From Diabrotica undecimpunctata (taxonomy: Eukaryota; Arthropoda; Insecta; Coleoptera; Chrysomelidae), in the NCBI RefSeq assembly GCF_040954645.1, contig NC_092805.1, positions 68,619,186 through 68,683,185 on the forward strand: a stretch of DNA of 64,000 nt, in the 5' to 3' direction. Made by a program: the position numbers and the translations under genes. This document shows, piece after piece, positions 11,870 through 23,689 of this stretch (positions within the stretch are counted from its first letter, which is position 1; every line of letters begins with the position of its first letter). The notes under the pieces were generated by a model. That model did not search any database and was not told the DNA's origin. It saw only the letters and a list, made by a program, of their open reading frames with translations.

Positions 11870-12490
11870 TTTGGTATATATTAGTGCTATGCTAAGCTAC
11901 TTCTAAAGATCTTTACTAGGTTGGGCAATAAGGTCCAATACTGTTTTGTAGCAGGGGAGGAAATATTCCATCCTCTAGTGGAGATTTAAATGGAGCTTAA
12001 TAGGTTATGACCCACTTTACATTCTCCGGTTTGATGTTTATTACAGAGAATTCCCAGTCTTCTTTCCTAGGACATTTAGGTCGTTCTAGGTTTTCAGCCT
12101 GACTCTGCTCATTAATAATTGTTGATTCTGCTAAGTGGTTCTCTAGAGTTTTCTTTTTAGATTCGGGAAACGTGCCGTCAGGTCATCTAAGTAGACCTGG
12201 TCCCTGGGCTGAATCCTTGAAAAGAATTTTATGGCTTCTAGTGCTGGCAGGTATATCTGAAATACTCTGGCAGAATCTCCTCCAAGATTCCCTTTTCTCT
12301 TTTCTTATCTCTTTATTGTATTCCGTAATAGTTTTCCTGTATATTTCTCAGTTCCCCAATTCTTTTACTTTTTTTGATAGCTTCCTTACTTATTTTCTTA
12401 GTTTTCCAGTTTATGTTCCACAAAGTCTATTATTCATCTTGGTTTTGATGCTTGTAACGAAGTATTTTGCCTACCACATAGGGCGTTGCT
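11870..12490 (-). pseudogene. LINE ORF2 fragment (linker and RT start)
   Basis: On the minus strand the order is KKTKKISKEAIKKSKR, then KKTLENHLAESTII, KCPRKEDWEFSVINIKPE, NVKWVI and PFKSPLEDGIFPLLLQ. The last block is the KSPGxDGIFPxLLQ motif at the start of the RT domain of Jockey/R1-type LINEs. Stops interrupt the frame. It ends close to the plus-strand LINE tails, so two relics lie tail to tail. Confidence 0.65.
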
Positions 12491-15400
12491 ATGGGGGTTG
12501 AAATTTGGGGACAAAAACTACTGGAGGTGGAGATAGGGCAAGCAAAATAAACGATACTGTGCGAACGGCACTCAGGGGTTGTTTGGAGAGCTGGGTCGTG
12601 GATAAGTTGAATGCAATGGGGTTGGATTGGGGCAACTACAAAAAAATGAAACGAAGGGGGTTCTTACATAAGTCTCTTGGAACAAACGGACAAAAAAAAA
12701 CAGAGAGGACCTTTAGCAATTTAAAATGGACGTCGCTTCGAGGTGCCGAATTATAATGATTATAACAACTAGTTGTAACTATTGAAATAATTATTAGAAA
12801 TACAAAAATGGTTAGGAGACTTTTCTAAAATAAAAAGACAAAATGGTTTAGAGAAATAAATAAAACATTTATTTTGTCTCACCTCAAATAGTTACAAAAA
12901 TACAGATGGCACAAAAAATACCAAATTAGTTACAGAGATTCATACCAAAATATTAAAAAAAAAATACTTACATAATTATGTCCTATTCGTTTACAAACTC
13001 TGTTGCTACAAAACTTACAAATGTTACTGGACTATAAACTGTGGTAAATAAAAAATTATTGCAAATAAAAAATTATCTTTTTAAATAATGAAACAGTTAT
13101 TATTTTTAAAAAATGTCTATCTTGACTTTAAAATTTAACACAAAAAAAGTTACCTGATTTCACAAAAAAAAGCACTTAAGTTTTTGAGGGTTGAAACTGG
13201 ATTGAAAATTTCTGAACAGGAACAAATTCATCTCCAAACTGCCAAAAAGCCAAAAAGACATCATAGCCGATAATGTTCGATTAGTTTTCGAATCACCATA
13301 AGGAGAGGATGACTGTTCTATCACCTGGAAAGTATACGAGGCATACGACTATATCCTGTCTACCCGCTTCCTCCCATATAGTGATTTAATTTATTTTTTT
13401 AAGTACAATACCCGCTCCAGGTGGTTTTATTCTATTTGAGCAATACCGTATTTTGCATACGTAATGAGATATCCAGAAAGTACAGCTTTTATATCAAGTG
13501 ATGCAAAGTATTAGAAAGAAGACAAAAAAGAAAATCATGACTTACAAAACGTGAGAGAAATATCCACAAACACCTAATTCTCTTTTCCTCTAATATAATC
13601 AATGTTAATATGGTAGCTAACGCCCGCTAAGCTGATAAAGGAGTCTAAGAAAAAATTACTTTACGAAAATCGTCAATTTTTGAATAAAAATTCAAAATAA
13701 ATAGATGTATTTTTTTCCATAAAAGTTAACTCTCTGATTTATTTTCCGATTCTTTGATTCGTAAACTAGGAAAACTTCACACAAATTTGTGACATTTTGT
13801 ATCTTAAATTACGATAAATCCGCTAATTTAATAATGTATATGCCTCATAAAACCACTCTATAATTTATGACCAATATTAAGAAAAATTAACTATTCAGTA
13901 GTTCATTCACTTAACAAATTAATTCAGGGAATTGTTAATTTTATTTTCCTAAAAAATACGTTGCTAATAAAAACATATTCAGATGTTGGTTGATTTGTTA
14001 TGTTAATGTGGCCCGGATATAACGAATGTCTTCCCACAACTCTACCCATGTCTCGCTTATTAACGCTATACTGCACTGGTCCTTTTCAGAATATCATTAG
14101 ATTGACTATAAAACACTCCTCAAAAAGATGCTACATCGACAATAGGTGGTTGAATGGGTGTTATCAAAAAGAAATTACAGATTTCACTGAACATACAATT
14201 TGTTATGAATAAAGTGTTGCTGAACCATGGAGCTTTAGTTTAAAAATGAAAAGAGATAAGGAACAATATTTAGGTTCTGAGACAAAGTGCAAGGAAATAT
14301 ATCATCAGTTAATTATCAAATGAATCTTGTCAACGCACTACATAAACAAATAATAAATATATTAGGTGGACTCCGTTCACCTACTTACCTACGAAACTTA
14401 ATCAGCCTGATCTTTCTTCTGGTCAAAGGTATAATAATAATTTAATGTAATAAGCCAATATTCAGAGGTATTATTTTATCAGGAAGATTATTAGGAGTAG
14501 AGAAATAAAATTCATTGATAAAACAAAACAATATATTTAACAACCCAATTATATAGGCGGCTGTATGTAAACAAGTAAAAAAAGGCACCATCAATTAATT
14601 AATGGTTGTATACATATAGAAATAAACAGTATTATGATTAGGAAATACCTCTACAGATACAGTATAATAAAATCATGCACAAATTAAATTATCAGCGAAG
14701 AGAGCCTGATAATATTTTTAAAAAATTCAACAAAGCTAATAGAAATCTCCCTTCGCTGTTTATGGGCTTATCTCGAGATAACGGGTACAATAAATTAAAA
14801 AAATGAATAGCAAATAAAACAAAGTTAATTAAAGTTAAATGCAAAAGAATACAAAAAGGTTACAAGAGTTCTGTATTATAAAAATTAAACCAACCCGCAC
14901 TTGGTTTCAAGTTAATTATCTGCCTCGCACTGTTATCTAATGATCAACTGTTCTTACTGAGAATTAAATGCTCGTAATAATTATTAGTGAGGAGTTCTTA
15001 ATAGCTGATTGAAAGTTCGTATTAAAATAATAAATGTTCTTTTAATTAAATTGCTAAATGGGTAGTTAACCTTAACTACAGGTAATGAAATGGTTGACGC
15101 AGATTCGTCCGTAATTGGATAATATGATTACCGTATTATTCGCCCAGAAAATTGAAGATAATATGATTACGATTACTTACAATAAATCTCGATGACTGCT
15201 GCACTACTTCACTGAAGCTACTTTAGTATACTTTACTAGTATCAAGCACCAAAGTTAATTAAAGTAATGGTACTTTATTAACCATATTTAATTTAATATG
15301 GTATTAGATTAAGAAACTCAAATATTTAAGTGTATACACACTTAAAGAAAAAATTCACAGAGAACGGTAAGATAAGCAAGCGTCTTTACTACTCAAAGAC

Positions 15401-15902
15401 CACCCTCTTAGAAGTTCCTTTGTTCCTCTTAAAATTTCACAAGCTTGCCCAAAAAAAGTGGGATATCCTCCCCTTAAAAATGACAGGCCAGCCTGTATGT
15501 ATTTCTGGAAGGTAAAAAGGTTCTAATGACATAGGAAGTAACGAGAGGAAACGTGAGGAGATATAAAATCTTTAGGATTAGGTTCTTACAGAAAAATACT
15601 ATAAAATACTTTACGACGATGTTTACTAAATTCATCAAAAAGAAACCCGCCTGGAACCGGAAAGGATTAATCCAAGCCCTACCGCAAAGCATACTATTTC
15701 GGCGGCGTCTTTTCCGTACGTGTTCCGTAAGTAGGACCTTTCCGTACGTGAGAATTCCGGGGTTCGGAAAGTTGGTAGTTTAAAATAAAATTTTCTAATC
15801 GTAAACGATCTCACCCGCATAGCTATTTGCGAATACGGCCATGGGCGTCTCAGCAACAGGGGTAAAGGTATTAAAAATTATTTAATATTTTAATTATAAA
15901 AA
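12491..15902. other. Long gene-free AT-rich region
   Basis: No protein family was recognised. The frames at 12505-12756 (83 codons), 14000-14212 (70 codons) and 15330-15783 look like chance. The block at about 15600-15850 is less AT-rich than its surroundings and contains TTTCCGTACGTG twice (near 15712 and 15738). No tRNA or terminal repeats seen. Confidence 0.4.
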
Positions 15903-15908
15903 AATGTT

Positions 15909-15975
<67 letters not shown>
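15903..15975. repeat. (TA)n microsatellite, left flank of gypsy-1
   Basis: A nearly pure TA run directly abuts the gypsy-1 LTR. A matching run abuts the opposite LTR at 22463-22521, so the element sits inside a formerly continuous (TA)n tract. Confidence 0.95.
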
Positions 15976-15979
<4 letters not shown>

Positions 15980-17398
15980 ATGATGTATTGTTTGTTTGAA
16001 TGATGAGCAATGAGTATTTTTTTATAATTTAGGGTTTTTATCGCGGTTCTCAAAGAATTAGTTTGTAAGTACTTTTTTAAATTATCTTTATTATAACTAT
16101 TATGAAACACACATATATCTAACCTAGCCAATGTAAATTTAAAATAAACTATCTTTAAATTGATATTCTTATAAAACTAATTAAATTCTATAGACAATGT
16201 AAAATTTAAACAAACTATCTTCAAAATTGAAATTGTTATGACACTAACTAAATTATATTAACAAAATTTTGTACCTTTCTTTCACTGAATGCCTAAACGA
16301 ACTGTTTTCCACTATATAGATTCTAATCATCACTGAATGTCTTCGTACTTCGGTTATCCTTGTTTTTGTGAAATTACTTTTTCCAATTATCAGCTTCTAC
16401 CAATTTAAGATATAGTTTTCTTCACCTGCATTTATACACCACCAAGCAAACCAGCAAACATCATTTATATTTATTCTTCTTTTCAATATACCAATATCCA
16501 ATTATTATAAGTTGATTTATACTAATCTCCAATCATAATATAATTTTAATTTCTTCCAATATACTTTTTTTAATCTTCAATAATTATTTGTGTATAATTA
16601 TAAATGTGCATTAAAATATATGCATAATTTTTAATCTTCATTTAACTCACTATATTAAACAATTGGACTATTTGTAACTGATTCACTGACTCCAACTAAC
16701 TTTCATATTTCTTACTAAACTTTTCTGACTGACTTCTTGAAAATTCTGAACAATTTACTTCACTAACTAAATGTGTCTACTAACTTTCATAATAAACTCT
16801 CCATCTTGAATCCAAATCACGGGTATTTATATCTTTTTGGATATTCTAGAATCATCTGGTAAGAGATCATGTTCCAATTTGTTCTATTACTTCTATATAG
16901 ATGTTCTCGAAAAAAATATCTGTTCGATCCACCGCCATAATCATTATTTCGAGAATGTTCGACCGTAAACAATGGTCAAATTCTGCATTCTGGAGAATTC
17001 GTTCATTTTTTATTGATAATTTTGTTTACATTTAGGCTTTTCAGATCAGAATATATAATTAAATTAGTAACTTAACATTCTAATTTAATAAACTACACAT
17101 TTTAAACAACTATAACCCCACTTATATTCGTAAAATTCTTAAAATGACACTTGGAATGGAGGGTATAGTGTGTTGCCTAGTCACATGGCTCACTTAAATA
17201 TATCTACAAAATCATAACTACTAAAATGCAACTTTTTACAATTATTATATGCTAATTTCTTAAAATGCCCTCACATAAATATATTTTTATTAAATTCTCT
17301 AGTATATAACTTATTTAAAATAATCAAATACTTTTTTATATCTAATATTATGTAGTATATAACTTATAAATTATTTTCTATAAACCCCAATCGTCACA
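15976..17398 (-). repeat. gypsy-1 3' LTR
   Basis: 1423 bp, starting TGTTATGATG on the plus strand and ending CGTCACA. It matches 21057-22462 base for base over most of its length. Relative to the other LTR it has 19 extra bases around 16898-16930 (within ATGTTCTCGAAAAAAATATC). Confidence 0.95.
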
Positions 17399-17880
17399 AT
17401 ACCCCAAAATAATATTTAAAATAAATAATTTACTTATTATTTTTTTAAATATTAATTTTCTCATACCTTATTAAATTTAATAAATCAAAATTTTTTTTAT
17501 TTAAAATGTGTTAAATACATCCCTGTTCGCTGTCTATGTCAAAACAGAGAACAACGGAGCACAGTTCGGCTATTCTATGGTCAAACTGTCATGTCAAATG
17601 AAGCAATGGATGCTATATCAGAGAATAAAATATAACCTTAATTAAAAATATAATCTATATTGTGCTCTGTTTATTTATAGACAAAATCTAGGAATTATTT
17701 CCATTCCACAGGCTTTCTTCCATATGAATTGGTAAGTTTTACACTTTTTATAAAGACATTTACACAATCAATTCTGTATCTAACCCCAAATTATGATTTT
17801 TAGGGTACCAAACAATTTCCATATGTACAAAATTCAACAAGTATGATGTCAAATTGATTCACAACAAAGAAATCTACCAT
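17399..17880. other. gypsy-1 region between truncated pol and 3' LTR
   Basis: Mostly AT-rich. No polypurine tract of usual quality borders the LTR; the nearest is ATTTTGGGG on the minus strand. A short plus-strand stretch around 17690-17735 reads NYFHSTGFLPYEL, resembling the STGF.PYEL block of gypsy integrases but opposite to the element's coding strand. This suggests an inverted integrase remnant. Confidence 0.4.
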
Positions 17881-19122
17881 CTATCTATGAAATGGATCTA
17901 TCAGTAAGTTATTAGTGTTTTTATAATTAGTGTTAAGTTTATAATATATTACTTCTTTTTGAAAAAATGTACATTTTTCTTGATTTATTTTAAGTCCAAC
18001 TTTATCTAATCTGTTTATTATAATTTTTAGGTGTTTCTCATGATCTTCGGCCGTTTTAGAAACAATTAATATATCACCAATGTAGTGAATTACAAAATGT
18101 TCATATTGATCCAAAATATCATGAAGACATCTACATAGAACACTGCAAGATGATTTAAGTCCAAATGGTACTACTTTGAATTGATATACTACTCCATCTA
18201 TCTGAAATCCTGTATACTGTCTACTTTTTCTTTCTAGAGGTATTAACCAAAAACTATGCTGTAAATCCATTTTAGTGAAAAATGACATTCCTGTAATTCT
18301 TCCTAGTATTCCATCTTCTAACATATTATTAATTGTTTTGTTTACTTCTTCTTTGTATTTATATGGTATTGGGTATGATTTTGTTTTAAAATCCTTTTCT
18401 TCTTTAACTTTTATACTATGGATATACTTTTGTGCAATTCTATTTTCTTTATTGACAAGTCCCTTGTGTTGCTGCAATATGGAAATGACTATTGATTTAT
18501 ATTCTTCAGGGCAATTTAAAACTTTTATCATATCTTCTTTACAAATAAAATTATTCTTCATTATGTACTCATTATTCCTTGCTTCCAATTTTACGCACTC
18601 CGCCTCGTAGGCATCCATCTGCTTAAAATTTCCATTCCTTAAATATTCACTACAATAATTATTCTTTACATTCTTTTGGGACATTTCCCTATCATCAAAA
18701 TACATTTCTTCTTCATAAACATCATTATTTTCTTTTAATAATATCCTATCAACTCTTATTCCTTCTTCCACCTCATGTTTCTGCATAAATTTAATTATTT
18801 GCCCTTCCAAAGTTACCATTTTTTCTTCAAAATCTATCTTTACTTTCTTCTTTTCCAATTCATCATTTCCCATTAATATATCAACACATAAATCCTTGAC
18901 AATAAATCCTTGCATATTAATTTCTTTATTAAGAATATTAATTTTAAAATTGGCTAGTTTATCAATTTCACCCAACTTCTTATTATTTGCACCAATAATT
19001 TTAATTTTTGGAATCTTTATTATATCTGATAATTTTAATGTATTAAAAATAAAATTCTCCGAGACTAAAGTACTTTCTGAACCAGTATCTATCATAATCT
19101 TAATCATTTTATTTTTGGCCAA
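17881..19122 (-). pseudogene. pol: gypsy-1 pol: protease and truncated, mutated reverse transcriptase
   Basis: 413 codons. A retropepsin-type aspartic protease motif, DTGS, lies at residues 12-15. The RT domain starts near residue 245 (SYPIPYKYKEEVNKTI) and jumps at about residue 278 (GRITG to MSFFTKMDL), skipping the first conserved RT blocks. It continues through PFGLKSSCS to YIGD (347-350), where the first catalytic Asp is Gly, and ends after NQEKCTFFQKEV with an unrelated tail. RNase H and integrase are absent. The open frame continues upstream without a stop to gag, in the -1 frame, so 19122 is not the true start. The RT cannot be active. Confidence 0.85.
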
Positions 19123-19232
19123 AGCATTTATATAAATTAAATTAATAGATTCAATAATTTTCTCTTCATCTAAAGAAATAAATTCAGAAGGTTTTTCATA
19201 ATAGCAATGGCCTAACTTGTAATTCAGAAAGT

Positions 19233-20912
19233 TTACTGAACAAAATTTTGATTATTAGACTTGTCAGATTGTATCTGACCACTTGGATCTGATGTCCTAT
19301 GTCTTTCCCTACTATGACTTCTACTCACATTTTCCTGCCTTGTACTACTTCGTTCCCTGTCTTCGCAGCTTCTATTCCTTCGAACACAATTTACCTGTCT
19401 GTTATAGTTAGGTCGCTCTGTATTTTTTCTATTGTTAAAATCTTGTCTATTATTATTAGTACTGTTATTAAAATGTTGTCTATTATAACTAGTATTGTTA
19501 TTAAAATTCTGTCTATTTTGATTACTGTTATTATTATTAAAATTTTGTAAATTATCACCATACCTAGTGTTATTGTTATATGATTGTCTATATTGTTGAT
19601 TATAATTTTTATTATATTGAAAGTTATTATTGTTTTTTCTGTTGTTATTATTACTTGTCATATTGCCTCTTTGTATTCTTTGAATAAAATTAATAAAACT
19701 ATCTATTGTTTGAATATTTTGTACAGTTACTGTTTGCACAACATCAACATCAAAATGTCTAGATACATTTAAGACTGTTTCATCCTCTCTAAGTGGTGGT
19801 TCTAAATATTTTGCCACTGTTATCAGTTTTAATGCATAATCTACCATATTTGATTTTAAATTGTGATTATACTTTCCAAAATATAGAATTTCTCTAAACT
19901 TGGCTTGCTCTAATTCACCCCAATAATAATTTAAAAATTTATTTTCAAATGTTTGAAAATTATCTAAATCATTCTCAATACTAGCAAACCAAGTTGCTGC
20001 ATTGTCATTTAATGTCATTCTAATATAATCTTTAATATCATTAATATTATTCACAAATCTTAATTTATGTTTTAAACTATTTATGTATACTCTAGGATGC
20101 AAATTTTTTATATTACCAGAGAATATAATCCCAGTCTCATTTGTTAAATTTAAGTAAGGTCTTCCTATGTCTCTCATCTGTGAAATATCATCTATTCTCT
20201 GTTCCACATTTCTTATTTGATTATTATTTATTTGGATATTTTGTTGTATATCATCTAATTTTTCTTCTGTGTTTCTCCTGTCTTCGTTAATTTTTACTTC
20301 TAAGTTACATTTCTGTAACTCTATTTTCTGTTCTATATCTATCTTATTATCTTGAATAATCCTCTTGACTTCTGTCCTCTCATTTTCTATCCTTTTCTTG
20401 TAGTCATTCCGTATAATTTTTATTTCATTTGCTACTTTTTTCTCTGCAGCTTCAAGTTTTTTATCCATTTGTTTTTCTATTTGTTTTACAATTTTATTAT
20501 TATTATCTTCTATTTTCTTTTCTAATTTTCTATAATTCTCTTCTAATTTCTGTTCCATTTTTTTCATGTCTTCTTTGACTTCTTTTGAATTCTCTTCCAA
20601 TTTTTTTATGTCTTCTTTGACTTCTTTTGAATTCTCTTCCAATTTTTTTATGTCTTCTTTGATTTCTTTTGAATTCTCTTCCATTTTTTTTGTATTCTCT
20701 TCCATTTTTTTTGTATTCTCTTCCATTGTCTTGTTCATCTGCATCATTAATGACATCAAAGCTGCCATATTGACATTTTCCTCTCTTTCTGGATTCATTT
20801 CTGCAGTATCTTGTGGAACTTGAACTAAACTCTCCTCTTGTATAGGTTGTGTTTCTACTTCCACATCTTCTTCATTCTTTTTGCTTCTTGTACCTTTCTT
20901 TCCTTGAGACAT
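19233..20912 (-). CDS. gag: gypsy-1 Gag
   Basis: 559 codons, uninterrupted. Residues 1-45 are charged. Residues about 55-260 are a long Lys/Glu/Asn coiled coil containing 14-residue repeats (SKEVKEDIKKLEEN type). Residues about 270-420 hold the capsid-like retrotransposon gag domain (NLHPRVYINSLKHK, TWFASIENDLDNF, YYWGELEQAKFRE). The C-terminus is Asn-rich then Arg/Ser-rich and lacks a CCHC knuckle, so RNA binding is probably through the basic tail. It should assemble the virus-like particle. The start MSQGKKGTRSKK follows 123 bp of leader after the LTR. A slippery AAATTTT precedes the stop. Confidence 0.88.
   Translation of the reverse strand: MSQGKKGTRSKKNEEDVEVETQPIQEESLVQVPQDTAEMNPEREENVNMAALMSLMMQMNKTMEENTKKMEENTKKMEENSKEIKEDIKKLEENSKEVKEDIKKLEENSKEVKEDMKKMEQKLEENYRKLEKKIEDNNNKIVKQIEKQMDKKLEAAEKKVANEIKIIRNDYKKRIENERTEVKRIIQDNKIDIEQKIELQKCNLEVKINEDRRNTEEKLDDIQQNIQINNNQIRNVEQRIDDISQMRDIGRPYLNLTNETGIIFSGNIKNLHPRVYINSLKHKLRFVNNINDIKDYIRMTLNDNAATWFASIENDLDNFQTFENKFLNYYWGELEQAKFREILYFGKYNHNLKSNMVDYALKLITVAKYLEPPLREDETVLNVSRHFDVDVVQTVTVQNIQTIDSFINFIQRIQRGNMTSNNNNRKNNNNFQYNKNYNQQYRQSYNNNTRYGDNLQNFNNNNSNQNRQNFNNNTSYNRQHFNNSTNNNRQDFNNRKNTERPNYNRQVNCVRRNRSCEDRERSSTRQENVSRSHSRERHRTSDPSGQIQSDKSNNQNFVQ
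19242..19248 (-). promoter_or_regulatory. Candidate -1 frameshift site between gag and pol of gypsy-1
   Basis: Read on the minus strand in the gag frame, A-AAT-TTT fits the X-XXY-YYZ slippery pattern. It lies three codons before the gag stop (19233-19235). A shift there enters the -1 frame, which is open without interruption through the DTGS protease at 17881-19122. The position and frame are exactly those expected for Gag-Pol fusion. A downstream stimulatory structure was not assessed. Confidence 0.6.
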
Positions 20913-21035
20913 TTTGAGACTTTACTTGTTCAAATATAATTAAAAATAAAATCTATAATTTTTGCTTTCTAATGAAAATTAATTTAATTATGTGAGAGCA
21001 CTTATCTTCCCAAACTAATTCTTTTAAATAGAGAG

Positions 21036-21053
21036 CCACCGCGTTGGGTGCCA
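21036..21053 (-). promoter_or_regulatory. gypsy-1 primer binding site
   Basis: Three bases inside the 5' LTR, the minus strand reads TGGCACCCAACGCGGTGG. It starts with TGG, the complement of tRNA CCA ends, and resembles Lys-type primer sites. The exact tRNA is not assigned. Confidence 0.65.
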
Positions 21054-21056
21054 AAT

Positions 21057-22459
21057 TGTTATGATGTATTGTTTGTTTGAATGATGAGCAATGAGTATTT
21101 TTTTATAATATAGGGTTTTTATCGCGGTTCTCAAAGAATTAGTTTGTAAGTACTTTTTTAAATTATCTTTATTATAACTATTATGAAACACACATATATA
21201 TCTAACCTAGCCAATGTAAATTTAAAATAAACTATCTTTAAATTGATATTCTTATAAAACTAATTAAATTCTATAGACAATGTAAAATTTAAACAAACTA
21301 TCTTCAAAATTGAAATTGTTATGACACTAACTAAATTATATTAACAAAATTTTGTACCTTTCTTTCACTGAATGCCTAAATGAACTGTTTTCCACTATAT
21401 AGATTCTAATCATCACTGAATGTCTTCGTACTTCGGTTATCCTTGTTTTTGTGAAATTACTTTTTCCAATTATCAGCTTCTACCAATTTAAGATATAGTT
21501 TTCTTCACCAGCATTTATACACCACCAAGCAAACCAGCAAACACCATTTATATTTATTCTTCTTTTCAATATACCAATATCCAATTATTATAAGTTGATT
21601 TATACTAATCTCCAATCATAATATAATTTTAATTTCTTCCAATATACTTTTTTTAATCTTCAATAATTATTTGTGTATAATTATAAATGTGCATTAAAAT
21701 ATATGCATAATTTTAATTCTTCATTTAACTCACTATATTAAACAATTGGACTATTTGTAACTGATTCACTGACTCCAACTAACTTTCATATTTCTTACTA
21801 AACTTTTCTGACTGACTTCTTGAAAATTCTGAACAATTTACTTTACTAACTAAATGTGTCTACTAACTTTCATAATAAACTCTCCATCTTGAATCCAAAT
21901 CACGGGTATTTATATCTTTTTGGATATTCTAGAATCATCTGGTAAGAGATCATGTTCCAATTTGTTCTATTACTTCTATATAGATGTTCGATCCACCGCC
22001 ATAATCATTATTTCGAGAATGTTCGACCGTAAACAATGATCAAATTCTGCATTCTGGAGAATTCGTTCATTTTTTATTGATAATTTTGTTTACATTTAGG
22101 CTTTTCAGATCAGAATATATAATTAAATTAGTAACTTAACATTCTAATTTAATAAACTACACATTTTAAACAACTATAACCCCACTTATATTCGTAAAAT
22201 TCTTAAAATGACATTTGGAATGGAGGGTATAGTGTGTTGCCTAGTCACATGGCTCACTTATATATATCTACAAAATCATAACTACTAAAATGCAACTTTT
22301 TACAATTATTATATGCTAATTTCTTAAAATGCCCTCACATAAATATATTTTTATTAAATTCTCTAGTATATAACTTATTTAAAATAATCAAATACTTTTT
22401 TATATCTAATATTATGTAGTATATAACTTATAAATTATTTTCTATAAACCCCAATCGTC

Positions 22460-22462
<3 letters not shown>
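21057..22462 (-). repeat. gypsy-1 5' LTR
   Basis: 1406 bp, TG...CA ends, same orientation as 15976-17398. On the minus strand it should carry the promoter for gypsy-1; no TATA box was assigned because the region is uniformly AT-rich. Confidence 0.95.

Positions 22463-22521
<59 letters not shown>
22463..22521. repeat. (TA)n microsatellite, right flank of gypsy-1
   Basis: A TA run directly after the LTR terminus CACA. With 15903-15975 it forms the split insertion target. Confidence 0.95.
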
Positions 22522-22524
<3 letters not shown>

Positions 22525-22880
22525 ACGGCATAAAGTGGACTCCGCCCATGTTAAAATTCAGGTTCAATTGAGCTCCGTGGTCAAGTGGATACCTATATAC
22601 GGAGCTCACTTGACCATTCCATAATATTGGTTCTGTCGATTCGTCAACATGTAGAGTTTAATAATTTATAAAAATTTTTTGGAGCCCGTAAATACCCCTG
22701 TATCATAAATGTATATCGTTTAGTTCACGTGTATATATTATAGGGGTCGTACAGATCTTCTTCAATGTATATTTGAACCATACGTTTATCGGTTTAAGTA
22801 AGCTCTGAGAGTTTGGCAACTGTGTGATTATACCGTATATTTTCAACATATACCCTGAACGGTTCATATGGGCTCCTTAT
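22522..22880. repeat. Degenerate short-motif cluster beside (TA)n
   Basis: The pattern GGTT-A-TGRGCTCCG recurs in diverged form: 22528-22544, 22561-22577, 22600-22615 (reverse), 22791-22807 and 22861-22877. The same pattern occurs at 35027-35180, also beside (TA)n. The 9-bp arms GGTCAAGTG/CACTTGACC form a small inverted repeat at 22579-22615. No protein is encoded. Confidence 0.5.
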
Positions 22881-23689
22881 TTTTATCTACTGTTCGTAGA
22901 CAGTGTAATCTAATACGCATTACACCGAGTAACAGAGGATATCTTATTACCTGATATAACTACGTACTGAAAGGTAACTGGTTCTTTAAAAACAGGTATA
23001 TAGATACAAAAGGATTTGGGCTTATTATTTAATGTAATATTCGGTTGCATAGGAAATTTTATTTTGTCTGCATTTTTAAAAATGTTGTTCTTTTATTTAA
23101 TATAATTTTATTAGTTCAATGCCAAACTCGATGTTTTTTTAATTACAAAAATTTCGTAATATATTTTGTTTACGTGAGTATGTCTTTGTACGTTTTATGT
23201 AAGCATCCGATTAATAAAAACTAATTTTATTTCATCCAATCTTCTGCGATATCTTGTATAAAGCTTTTTTATTATTTTAGTTCTGGTCTTATTTATGTAC
23301 AACATATGATATCTCGATAAAAGTTTATCTCAAAATAAATATGTCTAACATAATAATATAATAATTTTTCTAACAAGGTATATTCGGCAGCAGATGCATA
23401 TAGTGCAAGCGTCTATGTTTTAAGGGCGGAAGGATGTGCACCTCATTTTTAGCTGACAAGCTTGCGAACAATATTATTTCTGGTCCTCAATTTACCTTTC
23501 AGTTTTAAACAATAATCTGTGACTGACCCCGTGCGATACAAACTATTTTCAAGGAATTTATAGGGAGTCTACGTTCAACAATTTCATGACATTATTGGAT
23601 GTTCAGTTTTGTGAAGGCGTCTATGTTAGGGAAATTGAAGGAACACACACGAGCTTTTTAGGGGTTTTGGCTAAAAATTGATTCATAGT
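22881..23689. other. Non-coding stretch
   Basis: No gene or repeat recognised. The right end may hold decayed LINE sequence continuing from 23690. Confidence 0.35.

Larger units (their letters stand above)
15976..22462 (-). mobile_element. gypsy-1: Ty3/gypsy LTR retrotransposon, internally deleted
   Basis: Two long direct repeats (15976-17398 and 21057-22462), each beginning TG and ending CA, flank gag and a truncated pol on the minus strand. A primer-binding-site-like sequence sits inside the 5' LTR edge. The flanks are both (TA)n, so the target duplication is hidden in TA repeats. The LTRs differ by a 19-bp and a 2-bp indel and scattered substitutions, so the insertion is not very recent. 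Pol lacks part of RT, all of RNase H and a correctly oriented integrase, so the copy could move only with help. Confidence 0.93.

Noticed and set aside
14360..14385. GGTGGACTCCGTTCACC resembling the 27-bp array motif
   Set aside because: A single occurrence without neighbours or a TA tract; could be chance.
17700..17860. GT...AG-like signals suggesting a captured spliced host gene inside gypsy-1
   Set aside because: The joined exons have early stops; an inverted integrase remnant explains the only recognisable protein text.
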